DNA of 64,000 nucleotides from Hibiscus mutabilis (Eukaryota > Streptophyta > Magnoliopsida > Malvales > Malvaceae), in NCBI GenBank assembly GCA_019671005.1, contig CM033723.1, positions 13,717,254-13,781,253 of the forward strand. Reading direction: 5' to 3'. The notes under the pieces are model-generated. The model had not been told where the DNA came from. It ran no database searches and saw nothing but the letters and a program-made list of their open reading frames with translations. Each line of letters opens with the position of its first letter. The stretch's first letter is position 1. Below are positions 24,990 through 38,247 of this stretch, piece by piece. Position numbers and translations under genes: made by a program.

Positions 24990-25117
24990 ATGTCTCGAGC
25001 ATCCACTATCAAGAAACCACCATTTTGCACTTGAAGCTTTGGCTTTGTAGCAATGCTCCCCAAAGATTAGGTCTTAATTTTTGGTACCCAAATCATTTTG
25101 GGTCCATGAGTATTAGC

Positions 25118-25626
25118 TCACAAAACCTTGGTTCCCTTGGGAATCCAAGAAGCAATAGCATGAATATCATTAGAAGCAATTAGGTCCTTAGGAACCCAAA
25201 CACTTCTAATCCTTTTACCTATAGAGGGCCTTTGGAATCCTCTTTGTTTGTAGCCACCAAAGTTCCTTTTCACATAGTTGGGTTTTGAAGATTGTCCTTT
25301 TTCAAAACTAGATTTCCCAACTTTGTTCAAGGAAGCTTTGAGATCATTCACCTCCTTGTGGTAATGATCATGAAACTCGAATAGAAGGTTGTTTAAATCA
25401 ACATTTTCCTCTTCAAAATACTTTTGATTTTCTTGTAAATCACAAACCTTCTTTTCAACTTTCGAGTTGGTTTTAGAAAGAGAATCATTTTGGATTTTCA
25501 AATCAGAAATCATTTTCTTGTTTTTCAAAATCGATTCCTTGAATTTTTCTACCAACTCGTCATAAACCTCTTGCAACTCATCGTAAGCTTCTTGAAGATC
25601 ATCAAATGTAAAATCGAAAGTGGATG
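25118..25626 (-). pseudogene. copia gag with coiled coil (split)
   Basis: The minus frame encodes a charged, heptad-like segment (LVEKFKESILKNKKMISDLK ... NSKVEKKVCDLQENQKYFEE), a basic segment (NYVKRNFGGYKQRGFQ), and the hydrophobic WVPKDL/WIPKGTK repeats before the GAG-pre-integrase region. The N-terminal side continues at 34340-34475 (HVTTWSDEESFDEEEQEVAN), separated by the 8.7 kb gypsy insertion. Confidence 0.8.
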
Positions 25627-28600
25627 TCTAATATCCCAAATTTTTTACTAGTGACCAAAATGTAATTTTTGAAACTTTAGGGGTTAAAATGTAAACTTTG
25701 GAAAAGTTTAAGGACCAAAGTGTAATTTTTAAAAGTTAAGTAATCTAACCCCGTAAATGAATAGTTCACCCCCAAGAGTGACATCTTCGTGTTACCCGGA
25801 TTTTTCGTACGAAGTTTATATTCATGGCTATAAAGTGATAAAGTTCAGAAATTTGTAAATCGTATTTTTTATCGAATGAAAATTATTAAGCATGCTAAGC
25901 CAGAGTAGCACAAGGATGGGTGACCTACTGGGAAGGTTCCATGTTACTGTTTTTGATTGATAAAAAGGATTCAGCATGAGTCAACAATATTCGTAATAGA
26001 TTATTGTAATAAGATTTTCAAGTAGGGATTGTACCTAATAAACTTCTCGGTAATTATCGGTACATCGGATCGAGTTGAAATTTTAATGACAGTTCCAAAG
26101 GTTATGGAAAATTCATAAAATATTATTTTATGAATATTTTATTATTTTTGGTTGGATTCTAACTAGATTTAGTTAGATTCTAATGGAGTGACTATAAAGC
26201 AATAAAGCTCAAAGAAAGAAAATTTGGAAATCGTATTGAGTGAAATTTGGATCGAATAAATGCCATAAATAAAAATATAAGATATTTTGGAATGAGACTG
26301 GTTAGAATGGAACCAATTTGGTTCAACTTTAATGGGGTGGCATTTTTTAAGACCTGTAAATAAAGTCTAGTTGGAAGGCAAATTGGTCCTTTGACATGGA
26401 TGGCATTTTTGAAATATTTTGAAACTTTGAGGGCAATTTTGAAAGATCAAAATACACATGGATGAGATCTTGGCCATTGATTTTGATGAGATTAAATCTC
26501 AAGCATTAGTTTAAAAGGGCATTTTAGTAATTTCACTATTTAAATGAATTTAAAATTCATTTATATTTACAAGTGGCATAATTGTAGAAATTGAAAGTTA
26601 AAGAACCAAAAGATGAAGCCTACTCTTCATATTCTTCATTTCAAAAATAAAGGGGAAAGGGAGAAAATTTCCAAGTTCGATTCAAGCCCCGAAACTCGAT
26701 TTTTAGGTAATATTTTCAACTGCAAAGTTGTTCTACTCTTCAAGTTCTATATTTTTGGTGTAAATAATTCATGGAAAACATGCTTGATGAGAATTTTGCA
26801 TGAGAAGAAATTAGGGTTTATGGAAAAAGTTTGCGGCTTTTAGAATTTTACGATTTCTTAATGAAATTCAAGTTGAAATCAAGCTAGTATAATGTTAAAA
26901 TCAGGTTATTGAGTTGAGATTTACACCCTGCATATTTTAGTTTGTATGAAGATGATTAGGGTTTATGGATTCAAGTTTGATTTAGGGTTTATGATGGTGG
27001 ATAAATGATCTAGTAAGCTTGAATTGCTATTTGGAAGCAAAACCCTAAATTAAAGGTATAGGGACCATTTTGGCAATTCTAAAAGTTAAAGGAATAATCT
27101 GAATTTTTATGATTTTGAAGTGTATTTATGTTATTATTGAAGTTGGAGATGTGAAATTGAAGTTAGAATGTTAAACCGATGTTGAATTGAATTAGTGACC
27201 ATTTTGACAAATTGTCAAAGTTAAGTGACCAATTCGGAAATAAGGTTTTAGAGAATGATTAAATCTGAATTTTAGTTGAAATAATAGAATTCAAGTAGTA
27301 ATGTTGATTTGAGGACTAATTTGCAAAGTTAAGAAGCTTGAATCCTTATCTTTGCATTTTTAGTGACTATTTAGGAAAGAACAAAAAATTAGAGGGAATT
27401 ATTTTTGAATAACTATTTGATGAAGAAAGTAATACATTAGTGGTTTGAATCAAGTAAGGGGACCAAATTGACAAATAGAAAAGTAAGGAAAAATTAATAT
27501 AAAGTTTGAAGTTATTTATGGAAGTGGGGTAGGAAAACTGGATTTAACAGTAAGTTTGAAAATTCACCATAAATTCTACAAAAATGGTTAGATGGTGAAT
27601 TTTATATCGATGTAAAGATTTATTCGTCTAGTTTCTTTTAAAACAAACGGTGATTGATTTCGATTCACATGTCAAATGATACGAATTTTTAAGTGATGAA
27701 AGGTCAGAAAATAGAATAGCAGTCTGTTCCAGAATTCAATACTGGAATTTGACTTTGAAAATTTGCCATAAATCGTAAAAATTGAATCTCGGTTATTAAT
27801 TTATATAGTTGAAAAGCTTATCGAATCTAGTTTCGTTTCCAACAATCAGAAACTGATTTCGAGTTCCGAGTTAAAAGATATTAATTTTTAATCGAATAAA
27901 GGTCAGAAAAATTACAGAACGGTTTCTGTCCGTACAGCCCTATAAACAAGAGTTTGATGAATTTCCATAATTTTTGTAGATTTTATTAAATTATGTGGCT
28001 TATACCGTTAGAACCATTAATAAATCTAGTTTCTACGGTATAAAGGAGATTAAGATTCAATATGTATTCTGCCCTATAGAAGTAAATCTTTGATGGTAGT
28101 GCAAGTTGACAGAAAATGTAAATTGAGACAATTTGTGTTTAATGTTGGTTAGCAAGCTTGGAGGAATTATTTGAAGATCAAAATGGTCATTAAGGACCAA
28201 AATGAGCTTGTGAACAGTATAAGGAAGGAAAGAAATAAATGGAAAATTTTTATTTTGAATGATTAAATAGCTTAATTGAAATATTGTTAGAAGTGAATCT
28301 AACAAATGTTTATTTATATTCATGTGGTAAATGAAGTTGAATCCGAATCAAAAGAAGATTTGAGGTACTATAAAGGAAAGGGTCAATAGAGCTTAGTGAG
28401 GCATATTAATAAATGGCTAAGGTGAGTGCATTTCTATATGTTTGCATTATGTTGAAATTGGCATTACATTTCTCTATAATACGTGATATGATACATTGCT
28501 CGACATGGCAAGATTGATGGAATATCAGGTATGAATGATTGTTGCACAAATGATGATGCATTCTGCATACATGAAATATGGATAATGACAAGATTAAAAT

Positions 28601-29902
28601 GAAACAAGTTAAAATGAAACAAGATACACCCTAGGGATCCAAGCCCATAGTGCAAAATGCACTAACGAAGTGTTTTAATATAAGGAGCAAAGCGCGTCCT
28701 TATATGAGGAGCAAAGAGCGTCCTCTCGAGTACGTATTGTACAAAGCACTATGGTGCATATAGGCTACGGGGTTTCCATGGGCCTCTAGCCAGACACGAT
28801 AATAATATAACAAGATGACTACATGAAAGAACATGATACATGATAGAAATGTTACATGACAGAGATGTTACATGATACATGATGCAGATGTTACATGATA
28901 TATGATTCCGATGTTACATGTTACTTGCTACATATGTTATATGATACATGATACAAATGTTACATGAATACATGATACATGAAAAAGAAGTTACATGTCA
29001 GATGACCAAGAAGGACATGACATACATGATAGAATACATGTTATACAAATGATGGCATAATGAAAACATGACCATGATAGAAAATATGTTATGCAAATGA
29101 TGGCAGAAAGGAAGCATGACCAAGATAGAGTACATGATATGTAAATGATTACATGATGAAAGCATGTCCATGATAGAGAATATATTATGCAATAATAACA
29201 TGATTTATATGATAGTTATGATACATGACATTTATACATTATGATATACTTGCCATGTTATAGAAAAAAAAAGAAATGCACTTTTATACATGACACATTG
29301 TATTACATAATTTCATGTTTTTAAAATAAATAAGTTTAACTATCTCACTAAGTTCGTACTTAGCGTGTGTTTTATTTCACACGTAGGTTCTTTATATCAG
29401 AATTAGCAAGGACGAGGCACTCATTTGGAAGTCAAGTTATCGGTAAGTGAAAGTGCGTACATCTTTAAAATAGTCAGGAACTAGTGGGCATGTAATTATA
29501 TTTTCAAGAAAGTTGTTTTGCAAGCTTTAAAGTATATATTTTAGAAGTATGATAGTACAAGGATACATGGAGTATGAAAATGAACTAATGTTACCAGTAA
29601 GGTAAAAGTATAATGGTTTAACTAGAATTTAAGTCTTATCGCTCAGAATTTTTATAATCAAGAAAGGGTCTAGGCAACAAGCGACATTTTGACCCTGAAC
29701 AATATTTTCTTTTAAATAACTAAATTTTATGTTTTATAAACCATTTCAAGGTTAAAACTAGCTACAATTGTCTAGAATTGTTTTCAGTTGAAATTTATAG
29801 AAAATGTTGTTTACCGAAGAGTTGGAAAAAAAATTCAGTATATGTTTTTAGTAACATCTGTAATGTATATTCATATTACTAATATACGATATGGGTGTTA
29901 CA
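25627..29902 (+). repeat. 5' LTR of gypsy element at 25627
   Basis: Starts TCTAATATCCC (apparently TGTAATATCCC with a changed second base, compare 10055) and ends ATGGGTGTTACA just before the PBS. It is non-coding. Its second half, 27791-29902, matches 32268-34339. It includes a duplicated 22-bp unit (aaggagcaaagcgcgtcctt... at 28681-28728) and an ATG/ACATGAT-rich tandem stretch. Confidence 0.85.
28810..29230 (+). repeat. degenerate 'atgttacatgatacatga' tandem repeat inside the LTR
   Basis: Repeated words 'acatgat', 'gttacatg' and 'atgatacatgat' fill this stretch, followed by longer ~50-60-bp units ('catgacc(a)tgatagaatacatgttatgcaaatgatggcataa'). The matching stretch of the 3' LTR is at 33270-33680. 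Short protein frames across it are repeat artefacts. Confidence 0.75.
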
Positions 29903-29907
29903 TTTGT

Positions 29908-29919
29908 TGGTATCAGAGC
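29908..29919 (+). other. primer binding site (tRNA-iMet)
   Basis: TGGTATCAGAGC, 5 bp after the 5' LTR end at 29902. Confidence 0.88.
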
Positions 29920-30889
29920 AAAGGTTTAGCTGATTCTGGAGGCTAAATTAAGTCAGAAAATATTTATTAATAAGTACATGCCCCTAGGATGTCATGATAA
30001 AGATGTACTACTTGTATAACTTGACATGGCTCCTCACTATTATGAATAGGTTTGAATAAGTTACTGATAATGATAGATAATATTAGATACTGTTGGATCA
30101 CGATACACAATTAAGTGTGATGATCAGGAGGAGGTTTAGAGATAAGTATTGAGGTATATTATGTTTTTCCTCCAGCTCCGATAAGGGAATTAATGATCGA
30201 GGAGCTTAAAAGTTAGAACTTCTTGAATATTGTTGTGAGAGTGGTCTAATGGCTGTCAATTTATGTCTAAATAATGTCAAGATTTAGATAAAAGAAAAAT
30301 TGTTCATGGTATAGAAAAGTTAGAGGGAGTTGTATCCTTGTTAAAGGAACATGCTTGAGTTTGATGGACGAACACCATATAGATAGTATCCGTTGCTAAG
30401 GTGACATGGATATTTTTTTAAGATGCGTTTAAGCTGATTTGATGTCAACTGAAAGGTACATATGTGAGTAATTATGATGTGATAGTCAGTAATCTACCTG
30501 AACATAGTACAATTGTGACATAAATATGTAAGAATTGTTTGTAAATGATCCAAGGGATGGAGTTTCCAACAGATTTGATGGAACTTTCATTCTATAAATT
30601 TGAAATATGATGGTTATCTGTTTGTGATGCAAAGGCAAAGTGCAAGAGGAAATGACTAGTGCTTTCAAGACCGAATGTTTTTTAAGTGATAGTTGTAGGA
30701 AAAAGGAAATGGTTGCCTCAATTCAGAGATCTCTACAACAGAGGCTCAAAGAACAATATGTAATGGATATGAGGCTTATTTAGCCCATGTGGTGGATATG
30801 CAAGTAGCAAGTAAGAAGATAGAGAATATTCCCAATATATGGGAGTTTTTAGATATGTTACTTGATGAATTGTCAGGACTACCACCCGA

Positions 30890-32263
30890 TAGAGGTGTAC
30901 AATCTAGAATTGATATTTATCCGGAAACAGAATTAGTGGATGACATCGTATAGAATGGCACCAACTAAATTAAGAGAGTTAAAAGACTCAATTATTAAGA
31001 ATTGTTAACCTGAGGTTATACTCGACCGAGTGTAACATCATAGGGTGCTCCGGTATTAATTGTAAAAAAAAGAGAAAGATGGTTCATTACGATTAAGTAC
31101 AAATTATCAACAGTTAAGTAAGATAACTATTAAGAACAAGTACTTGTTATTGAGAATTTAAGATTTGTTTGATCAGCTCAGGGGTACTACAGTATTTTTA
31201 AAGATCAATCTTCGATCGGGCTATTATTAGTTAAAGGTTCAAGAAGAAGATATTCCTAAGATATTATTTAGAACTCGTTATGGATACTACGAGTTTATAG
31301 TAATGTCATTTGGATTTACAAATGCGCATGCTGCATTTATGGATTTAATGAATAGGATGTTTCAACCCTATTTGGACCAAATTGTAGTAGTTTTCATAGA
31401 TGATATTTTGGTATATTCAAAGATAAAATTTGATCATGATTATCATATCTGAATAGTACTACAAATATTGAGAGACAAGCAGTTATATGCCAAATTTTCC
31501 AGGTGTGAATTTTGGTTAACAGAAGTTATATTTCTTGGACATGTAATATTAATAAAAGGAATAAGAGTTAGTCCTAAAAGGGTACAAGTTATTACGAAAG
31601 GAAGTCCCAGTTGAATGGATTGAAAAATGTCAAGACAGTGCTGACAAGTTAAAGAAAGCTTTGACAGAATTATCAATTCTAATATAGCCAGAGCATGAAA
31701 GGGAATATAATTTATATAGTGATGCATCTCATTGTGGTTTGAGATGTGTATTAATGCAAGAGGATCATGTAGTAGCTTATGTTATGAACCAGCTTAAAAC
31801 CCATGAAAGAAATTACCTGACACATGATTTAGAGATGATGGCTATAGTTATAGTTTTAAAGATCTGGCAATATAATTTATATGGTGAAAAGTGCTATTTT
31901 TATATGGATCACAAAGGTTTAAAGAAACTAATGATGCAAAAAGAATTGAACCTATGGTAACAAAGATAGGTTGAGTTCCTAAGAGACTACAATGTAGTTA
32001 TAGATTATCATTTCGAGAAGATTAATGTAGTAGCCAATGCATCAAGGCAGCTCAAAACTCATAAAAAGAAGAGAAAAGAAAAGAAGTAAGGTGAAACAAG
32101 AGAAACACAGGACTATGAAATTAAGTCAAATGGATTGCTTATATTATCAAGAAAAAGTTTACTTTCCTAATAATGGTGATTTGAAGAAAGAAGTTTTGAC
32201 TGAAGTTGTCATAGTCCATTGACTATGTACTCTGGAAGTAGGAAAATGTATTAAGATCTAAAG
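30890..32263 (+). pseudogene. gypsy RT-RNase H-integrase remnant
   Basis: Plus-strand frames show the RT palm (DGSLRLSTNYQQ ... TIKNKYLL ... INLRSGYY ... FRTRYGYYEFIVMSFGFTNA), an intact-looking catalytic block FIDDILVYSK at ~31395-31425, and the thumb (AKFSRCEFWLTEVIFLGHV). RNase H pieces (MRCVLMQEDHVVAYVMNQLK ... YFYMDHKGLKKLMMQKELNL) and the integrase N-terminus up to ~32263 follow. Stops are frequent throughout. Gag and protease (29920-30890) are not recognisable. Confidence 0.85.
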
Positions 32264-32267
32264 ACTC

Positions 32268-34339
32268 TGGTTATTAGTTTATATAGTTGAAAATCTTATC
32301 GAATCTAGTTTCGTTTCCAACAAACAGAAACTGATTTCGTGTTCCGAGTTAAAATATATTAATTTTTAATCGAATAAAGGTCAGAAAAATATAGAACAGT
32401 TTCTGTCAGGATAGTCCTAAAAACGAGAGTTTGATGAATTTCCATAATTTTTTAGATTTTATTAAATTATGTGGCTTATACCTTCATAACTGTTAACGAA
32501 TCTAGTTTATACGGTATAAAGGAGATTAAGATTCAATATGTATTATGCCCTGTAGAATTAAATCTTTGATGGTAGTGCAAGTTGACAGAAAATGGAAATT
32601 GAGACAATTTGTGTCTAATGTTGGTTAGCAAGCTTGGAGGAATTATTTGAAGATCAAAATTGTCATTAAGGACCAAAATGAGTTTGTGAACAGTATAAGG
32701 AAGGAAAGAAAATTATGGAAAATTTTATGTTGAATGATTAAATAGCTTAATTGAAATATTGTTAGGAGTGAATCTAACAGATGTTTATTTATATTCATGT
32801 GATAAATGAAGTTGAATCCGAATCAAAATAAGATTCGAGGTACTATAAAGGAAAAGATCAATAGAGCTTAGTGAGGCATATTAATAAATGGCTAAGGTGA
32901 CATTTCTATATGTTTGCATTATGTTGAAATTGGCATTACATTTCTCTATAATACGTGATATGATACATTGCTCGACATGGCAAGATTGATGGAATGTCAA
33001 GTATGAATGATTGTTGCATAAATGATGATGCATTATGCATGCATTAAATATGGATAATGACAAAATTAAAATGAAACAAGATACACCCTGGGGATCTAAG
33101 CCCATAGTGCAAAATGCACTAACGAGGTGTTTTAATATAAGGAGCAAAGAGCGTCCTTATATGAGGAGCAAAGAGCATCCTCTCGAGTACGTATTCTACA
33201 AGGCACTACGGTACAGATAGGCTATGGGGTTTCCATGGGCCTTTAGCCAGACACGATGATAATATAACAAAATGATTACGTTAAAGAACATGATACATGA
33301 TAGAAATGTTACATGACAGATATGTTACATGATACATGATACAGATGTTACATGATATATGATCCCGGTGTCATATGTTATATGATACATGATACAAATG
33401 TTACATGAATACATGACACATGAAAAAGAAGTTACATGTTGCATGACCAAGAAGGACATGACATACATGATAGAATACTTGTTATGCAAATGATGGCATA
33501 ATGAAAACATGACCATGATAGAATACATGTTATGCAAATGATGGCATAAAGGAAGCATGATCATGATAGAGTACATGATACGTAAATGATTACATGATGA
33601 AAGCATGTCCATGATAGTGAATATATTATGCAATAATAACATGATTTATATGATAGTTATGATACATGACATATATACATTGTGATATACTTGCCATGTT
33701 ATAGAAAAAAAAAGAAATGCACTTTTATATATGACATACTGTATTACATAATTTCATGTTTTTAAAATAAATAAGTTTAGCTGCCTCACTAAGTTCGTAC
33801 TTAGCGTGTGTTTTATTTCACACATAGGTTCTTCATATCAGAATTAGAAAGGAGGAGCCACTCATTTGGAAGTCAAGTTATCGGTAAGTGAAAGTACGTA
33901 AATCTTTAAAATAGTTAGGAACTAGTGGGCATGTAATTATATTTTCAAGAAAATTGTTTTGCAAGCTTTAAAGTATGTATTTTCGAAGTATGATAGTACA
34001 AGGATACATGGAGTATGAAAATGATCTAATGTTACCAGTAAGGTAAAAGTATAATGGTTTAACTAGAATTTAAATCTTATATCTCAAAATTTTTATAATC
34101 AAGAAATGGTCTAGGCAACAAGCGACATTTTCACCATGAACAATACTTTCTTTTAAATAACTAAATTTTATGTTTTATAAACCAATACAGGGTTAAAACA
34201 ACTACAATTGTCTATAATTGTTTTCAGTTGAAATTTATAGAAAATGTTGTTTACCGAGGAGTTCAAAAAATTCAGTATATGTTTTTAGTAACATTTGTAA
34301 TGTATATTCGTATTACGGATATACGTTATGGGTGTTACA
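32268..34339 (+). repeat. 3' LTR remnant of gypsy element at 25627
   Basis: About 2.07 kb matching 27791-29902 and ending ATGGGTGTTACA at the target duplication. The first ~2.16 kb of the LTR are missing; the deletion joins it to the integrase remnant. Confidence 0.85.
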
Positions 34340-34475
34340 GGATTAGTTAGACGTTACCTTAGGATCTTCTTCAAGAGTCATGAGGCAAAGATTGGCCACT
34401 TCTTGCTCCTCTTCATCGAATGATTCCTCATCACTCCAAGTAGTAACATGCGTCGTGAGCTTATTCTTCAAGTTC
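34340..34475 (-). pseudogene. copia gag, continuation
   Basis: The minus-strand frame reads KNKLTTHVTTWSDEESFDEE and then EQEVANLCLMTLEEDPKV, the acidic gag segment that precedes the coiled coil at 25576. It contains one stop near the junction. It is bounded on the right (about 34475) by the array of long LTRs. Confidence 0.8.
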
Positions 34476-34517
34476 CATGGAAATTCGAGGATGAATTTCT
34501 TTTAAGGGGAGGAGAAT

Positions 34518-37500
34518 TGTAACATCCCAAAATACAGCTTAGAAGTATGTTACTACCTTGAATCGTGTTTCAATTAGATTATGGATACTTTAACATCAAT
34601 AATTGAATGAATTAAGGATCATTTTGAAATAAGGAAAAAACAGGTGACCAAATAAAAAGGACTAAACCGAAATTTTGGATTAAGAATCATGTTGCATGCA
34701 AAAAAATATAAATTAGAGGACATGTACATGTATCAACTTCACATGTAACCATGTGGAGAAGGGATTCTCGATTTTGGGAGGATGATTTTTGGGAGGATGA
34801 TAATACACAATTATCACTTTCTTCTTCCTCCTCTAGAGACCGAATCACCATGGATAGAGAGAGTTTTGAAAGGTTGCTTCTAAGGCTGGAAATTTAATTT
34901 TTATTTGATCTGAATTGTGATGTTGGTCGAGTATTCTTTGTTGTACGGGAACAGAGTTAGCTCGGAGAGAACAATAAGTGTAGTTTAAAGTCTTGGGATA
35001 GACCTAAAAACTTCTTGAGCATTCTTTGTTGTTAAATACATTATTTACCAATATTTGAGTCTTGAGTGCAAACATAAGCTGGAATACGAGGTAAGTACTC
35101 GTTTGAAAAGAATAATGTGACATGAGTTGCTAGCTATTAAATCAATTAAGTTAGAAATTCATTATGTGTCCATGTGTATGTTTGATATATATATACAATC
35201 AAGATTTGTTAATGTATGAACTTGATGTTGTGTTTCTCTTTGAAACAATTAAACCATGTTATTCGAATACATTGATAAAGAGTTAAGCTCATATCCAACT
35301 TGATGTGATAAGATATAAGATTAAGCCTTCTTGTAAATTCTTTAATTTGAAGCTATGCTTACTTTTCAAACTAATAATAAGCTATGTCCACTTGATACAT
35401 TGATATTGATTGAACTTGAGATATGCTATGAAACAAGCCTTGGTGGCATGATAGTAAGAATTCAGCGTAATGCTCATCTTTGATAAAGATATGACAAGTT
35501 CATGGCTATATAAATAAAGAGCCAAGCTCAACTTTGACTTTTACAAGATAAGTTTATATGAAAAGCCTTGGTTTCGAGTCAGTCATAGGTATAGTTGGCA
35601 TACCATAGAATCTATAGAGCTCGTGATTGGGTGGACTACGGTCCTTATTTGGCGACAGTAGGAGAGAAGTGTTGTGGTCACTTGGCGGCAGTAGGAGGGA
35701 TTGACCGGTACTGCGAGTACCATTATGTTTAGCAACAATTGGTTGGGGCTTCGTGTACCTAGGCTGTAATTCGATTCTCAAGGCTATGTTAAAAGTGAAA
35801 TAATGGAATTCGTAATCCTAATAAATAAACTATTTGACCACTTATGAGACAAATATCACATGATCTTGATATGATAAGTTTGATGTACATTTGGTCATTG
35901 CTTCAAGTATTAGATTGAATCATATGGGTAACTTGCAAGATATGTATGTCTTTTTCCTTGAATTTGGGTTATATGTTTATTAAGAGAGTTCTGGGTCATT
36001 CGATTGATGTACACATTTTAAACTACTTTATATTGTGACCTTGCAAAACACTTAAGATGCTAAGAATTTACTTAAAATAAATTGATTGGATAAATGAATC
36101 ATCGTTTGATCTTATAATCAAATTGGAGTTAGGATTTTAGTACTTTGATTGCTAAAATAAATCAAAACTGTTTTGAGTAAAAGTAAGTATCTAATGGACT
36201 GTTTTGATTGTAAATTTGTATATATGTGTTTAGTGGACAGACTTGAATGGAATTGAACATACCATGGACTGTTTTGATGTGTTTAATTGTATACATGTAT
36301 AACTGGGCAGTTTTGAATATATATGTAAAACATGTGGTCTATTTTTTATGTGTATTTTTATAGACAAGATCAGTGGACGATTTTACCTGAATTCAAGCAT
36401 GCTAAGGGCTGATTTTGAATGTTTAAAAGTATACACATGTTGGTAGACTGTATTGCCTGAATTCAAGCATGTTAATTGGACTGTTTGGATGGAATTGAAT
36501 ATGGTTGGACTGTTTTGCAAGTTTATAAGTATGTATACATGTTAATTGGACTGTTTTGCAAGTGTATAACTATGTATACATGTTAATTGGACAGTTTTGG
36601 ATGGAATTGAATATGTTTGGACTATTTTGCAAGTGTAGTATGTATACATGTTAATTGGACTGTTTGGATGGAATTGAATATGTTTGGACTGTTTGGATGG
36701 AATTGAATATGTTTGGACTGTTTTGCAATTGTATAAGTATGTATACATGTTAATTGGACTGTTTGGATGGAATTGAATATGCTTGGACTGTTTTGCAAGT
36801 GTATAAGTATGTATACATGTTAATCGGACTGTTTTGGATGGAATTGAATATGTTTGGACTGTTTGCAAGTGTATAAGCATGTATACATGTTAATTGGATT
36901 GTTTTGGATGGAATTGAATATGTTTGGACTGATTTATGTGTATAAGTATGTATACATGATAATTGGATTGTTTTGGATAGAATTGACTATGTTTGGACTG
37001 TTTTTCAAGTGTATAAGTATGTATACATGTTAATTATATTGTTTTGAATAGAATTGAGTATGTTTGGAATGTTTTCCTATATATATAAGTGTGTATACAT
37101 TACTATTGGAATATTATCATAGAAATACAAGAGTATGGTGGATTGATTAAGAAAACGTATGTACGTACATTAGATAAAAAAACTAAATTGTTTATAATCA
37201 AGAATATCTTAATCATGAATTGATAATAAATTACTTACTATCTTACTAGACAAGTAATGTATGACTTTAAGGCGTAAAGTTTGAACATTATAGGTAGTGA
37301 ACAAACCATGATATTAAGAGGCTAAATTGGATAATTGATGGTATTAGTGAAGATAAAACTATGATATGTAATGCGTGATCCTATGTACCTATACGATGTT
37401 AAATCAAGATGGAATTTGTTTATGATCAAGCTAGAAGCATGTCTAAATTGACAATCTTGAGCGAAATAATAGATTTGAAATATCAAAACACTTAACTACA

Positions 37501-38247
37501 AATACATATGGTTATTAGTGCTACCTTACTAAGCATTTGCTTACTCTATTTCTTTCATCACTTTTCAGGGTAAATTTATCTTTGGCTAACTTTGAGTTTG
37601 GACCGGATCACAAGTAGCAAGAAGTATGTTTTGTATCCCCTTTGTGAACTCCTAGTTGGTGGCACATAGACGTATCGTATGCATAGTGTATATAGAATAA
37701 TTCATTCTAGTATCACTTGTATATAAGTTGATAAGTTATCCAATGTTTTATATTGGGCCTTTAATTATTTATTGGTTATGTTTGCTTATTATGATTTAAT
37801 AGATAGTAAGATTGGGTAGTTGTCTAAATATATGATATGTTATACCTAGTTGATAACTTGGATCAGTAAATCTTGTTATTAAACGGTAGAACATGAGAGT
37901 TTATTGACTAAACCAAAGGATTGAGGTTAACCTGAATGATCATAATTACAGGCTGATATGTCTAAATGATTAGAGATAAGTAACTTTGTGAACTAAAGTA
38001 TAAAAACAAATAAGGACATGCTGCTATCTAGTGGTTGAAAGGTCTTTCCTAATGTATATATTTTTGCTTGTAACTGATTCAAGGTAGAAGTTGGATCTTT
38101 GATAATTTAAAAAGATTTAAATTTACCCTGTCTTTTGAATACATGTTTAGCTGTACATGTCAAATGTTGATAAGAAAGTACGTATGATTGTTTTAGTAAC
38201 ACGTCCTAAGCCAGTTTACTTCTTAGACCGAGTAGGGGGTTGTTACA
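34518..38247 (+). repeat. LTR-A of the tandem array
   Basis: Starts TGTAACATCCC, ends GGGGGTTGTTACA, 3730 bp. Relative to LTR-B it lacks about 0.93 kb (the counterpart of ~38960-39895) near 34935. It keeps the ~70-bp minisatellite at 36480-37110. The LTR is non-coding. Confidence 0.88.
36480..37110 (+). repeat. ~70-bp minisatellite inside LTR-A
   Basis: Units contain 'gtatgtatacatgttaattg' and 'gactgttttggatggaattg'. Successive 'gtatgtatac' starts at 36738, 36808, 36878, 36946 and 37018 give a period of about 70 bp, with shorter and longer units to the left. Each unit carries the palindrome ATGTATACAT. Confidence 0.88.

Larger units (their letters stand above)
24317..25626 (-). mobile_element. 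Ty1/copia retrotransposon fragment (gag to integrase), continued at 34340-34475
   Basis: Minus-strand coding remains run from gag (25626 down) to the integrase core, which is cut at 24317 by the Tat-like LTR. The gag is interrupted at 25626/25627 by a gypsy element and resumes at 34340-34475, with the reading frame continuing across the junction when one copy of the 5-bp duplication is removed. The coiled-coil gag and the gag/integrase wording suggest a SIRE/Maximus-like or related lineage; the lineage is not certain. Confidence 0.85.
25627..34339 (+). mobile_element. Ty3/gypsy element with ~4.3 kb LTRs, internally deleted
   Basis: A 5' LTR (25627-29902), PBS, degenerate pol (~30890-32260), and a 3' LTR lacking its first half (32268-34339). 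The target duplication is GGATG (25622-25626) against GGATT (34340-34344), one mismatch. It lies inside a copia gag frame. A deletion joined integrase to the middle of the 3' LTR. The interior has many stops. Confidence 0.85.

Noticed and set aside
28998..29201. Open frames rich in MLLLHNIFSIM and similar in the LTR at 28.4-29.2 and 32.9-33.6 kb
   Set aside because: They translate the 'catgatacatg' tandem repeat antisense; the same peptides recur with the repeat, and no start context or domain exists.
28810..29230. CRISPR-like or regularly spaced repeat array
   Set aside because: Units are degenerate, without constant repeats and unique spacers, and this is a plant genome.
36542..36880. 112-residue frame with repeated QTYSIPSK units
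   Set aside because: It is a read-through of the ~70-bp LTR minisatellite; another such frame sits in LTR-C at 44369-44608.
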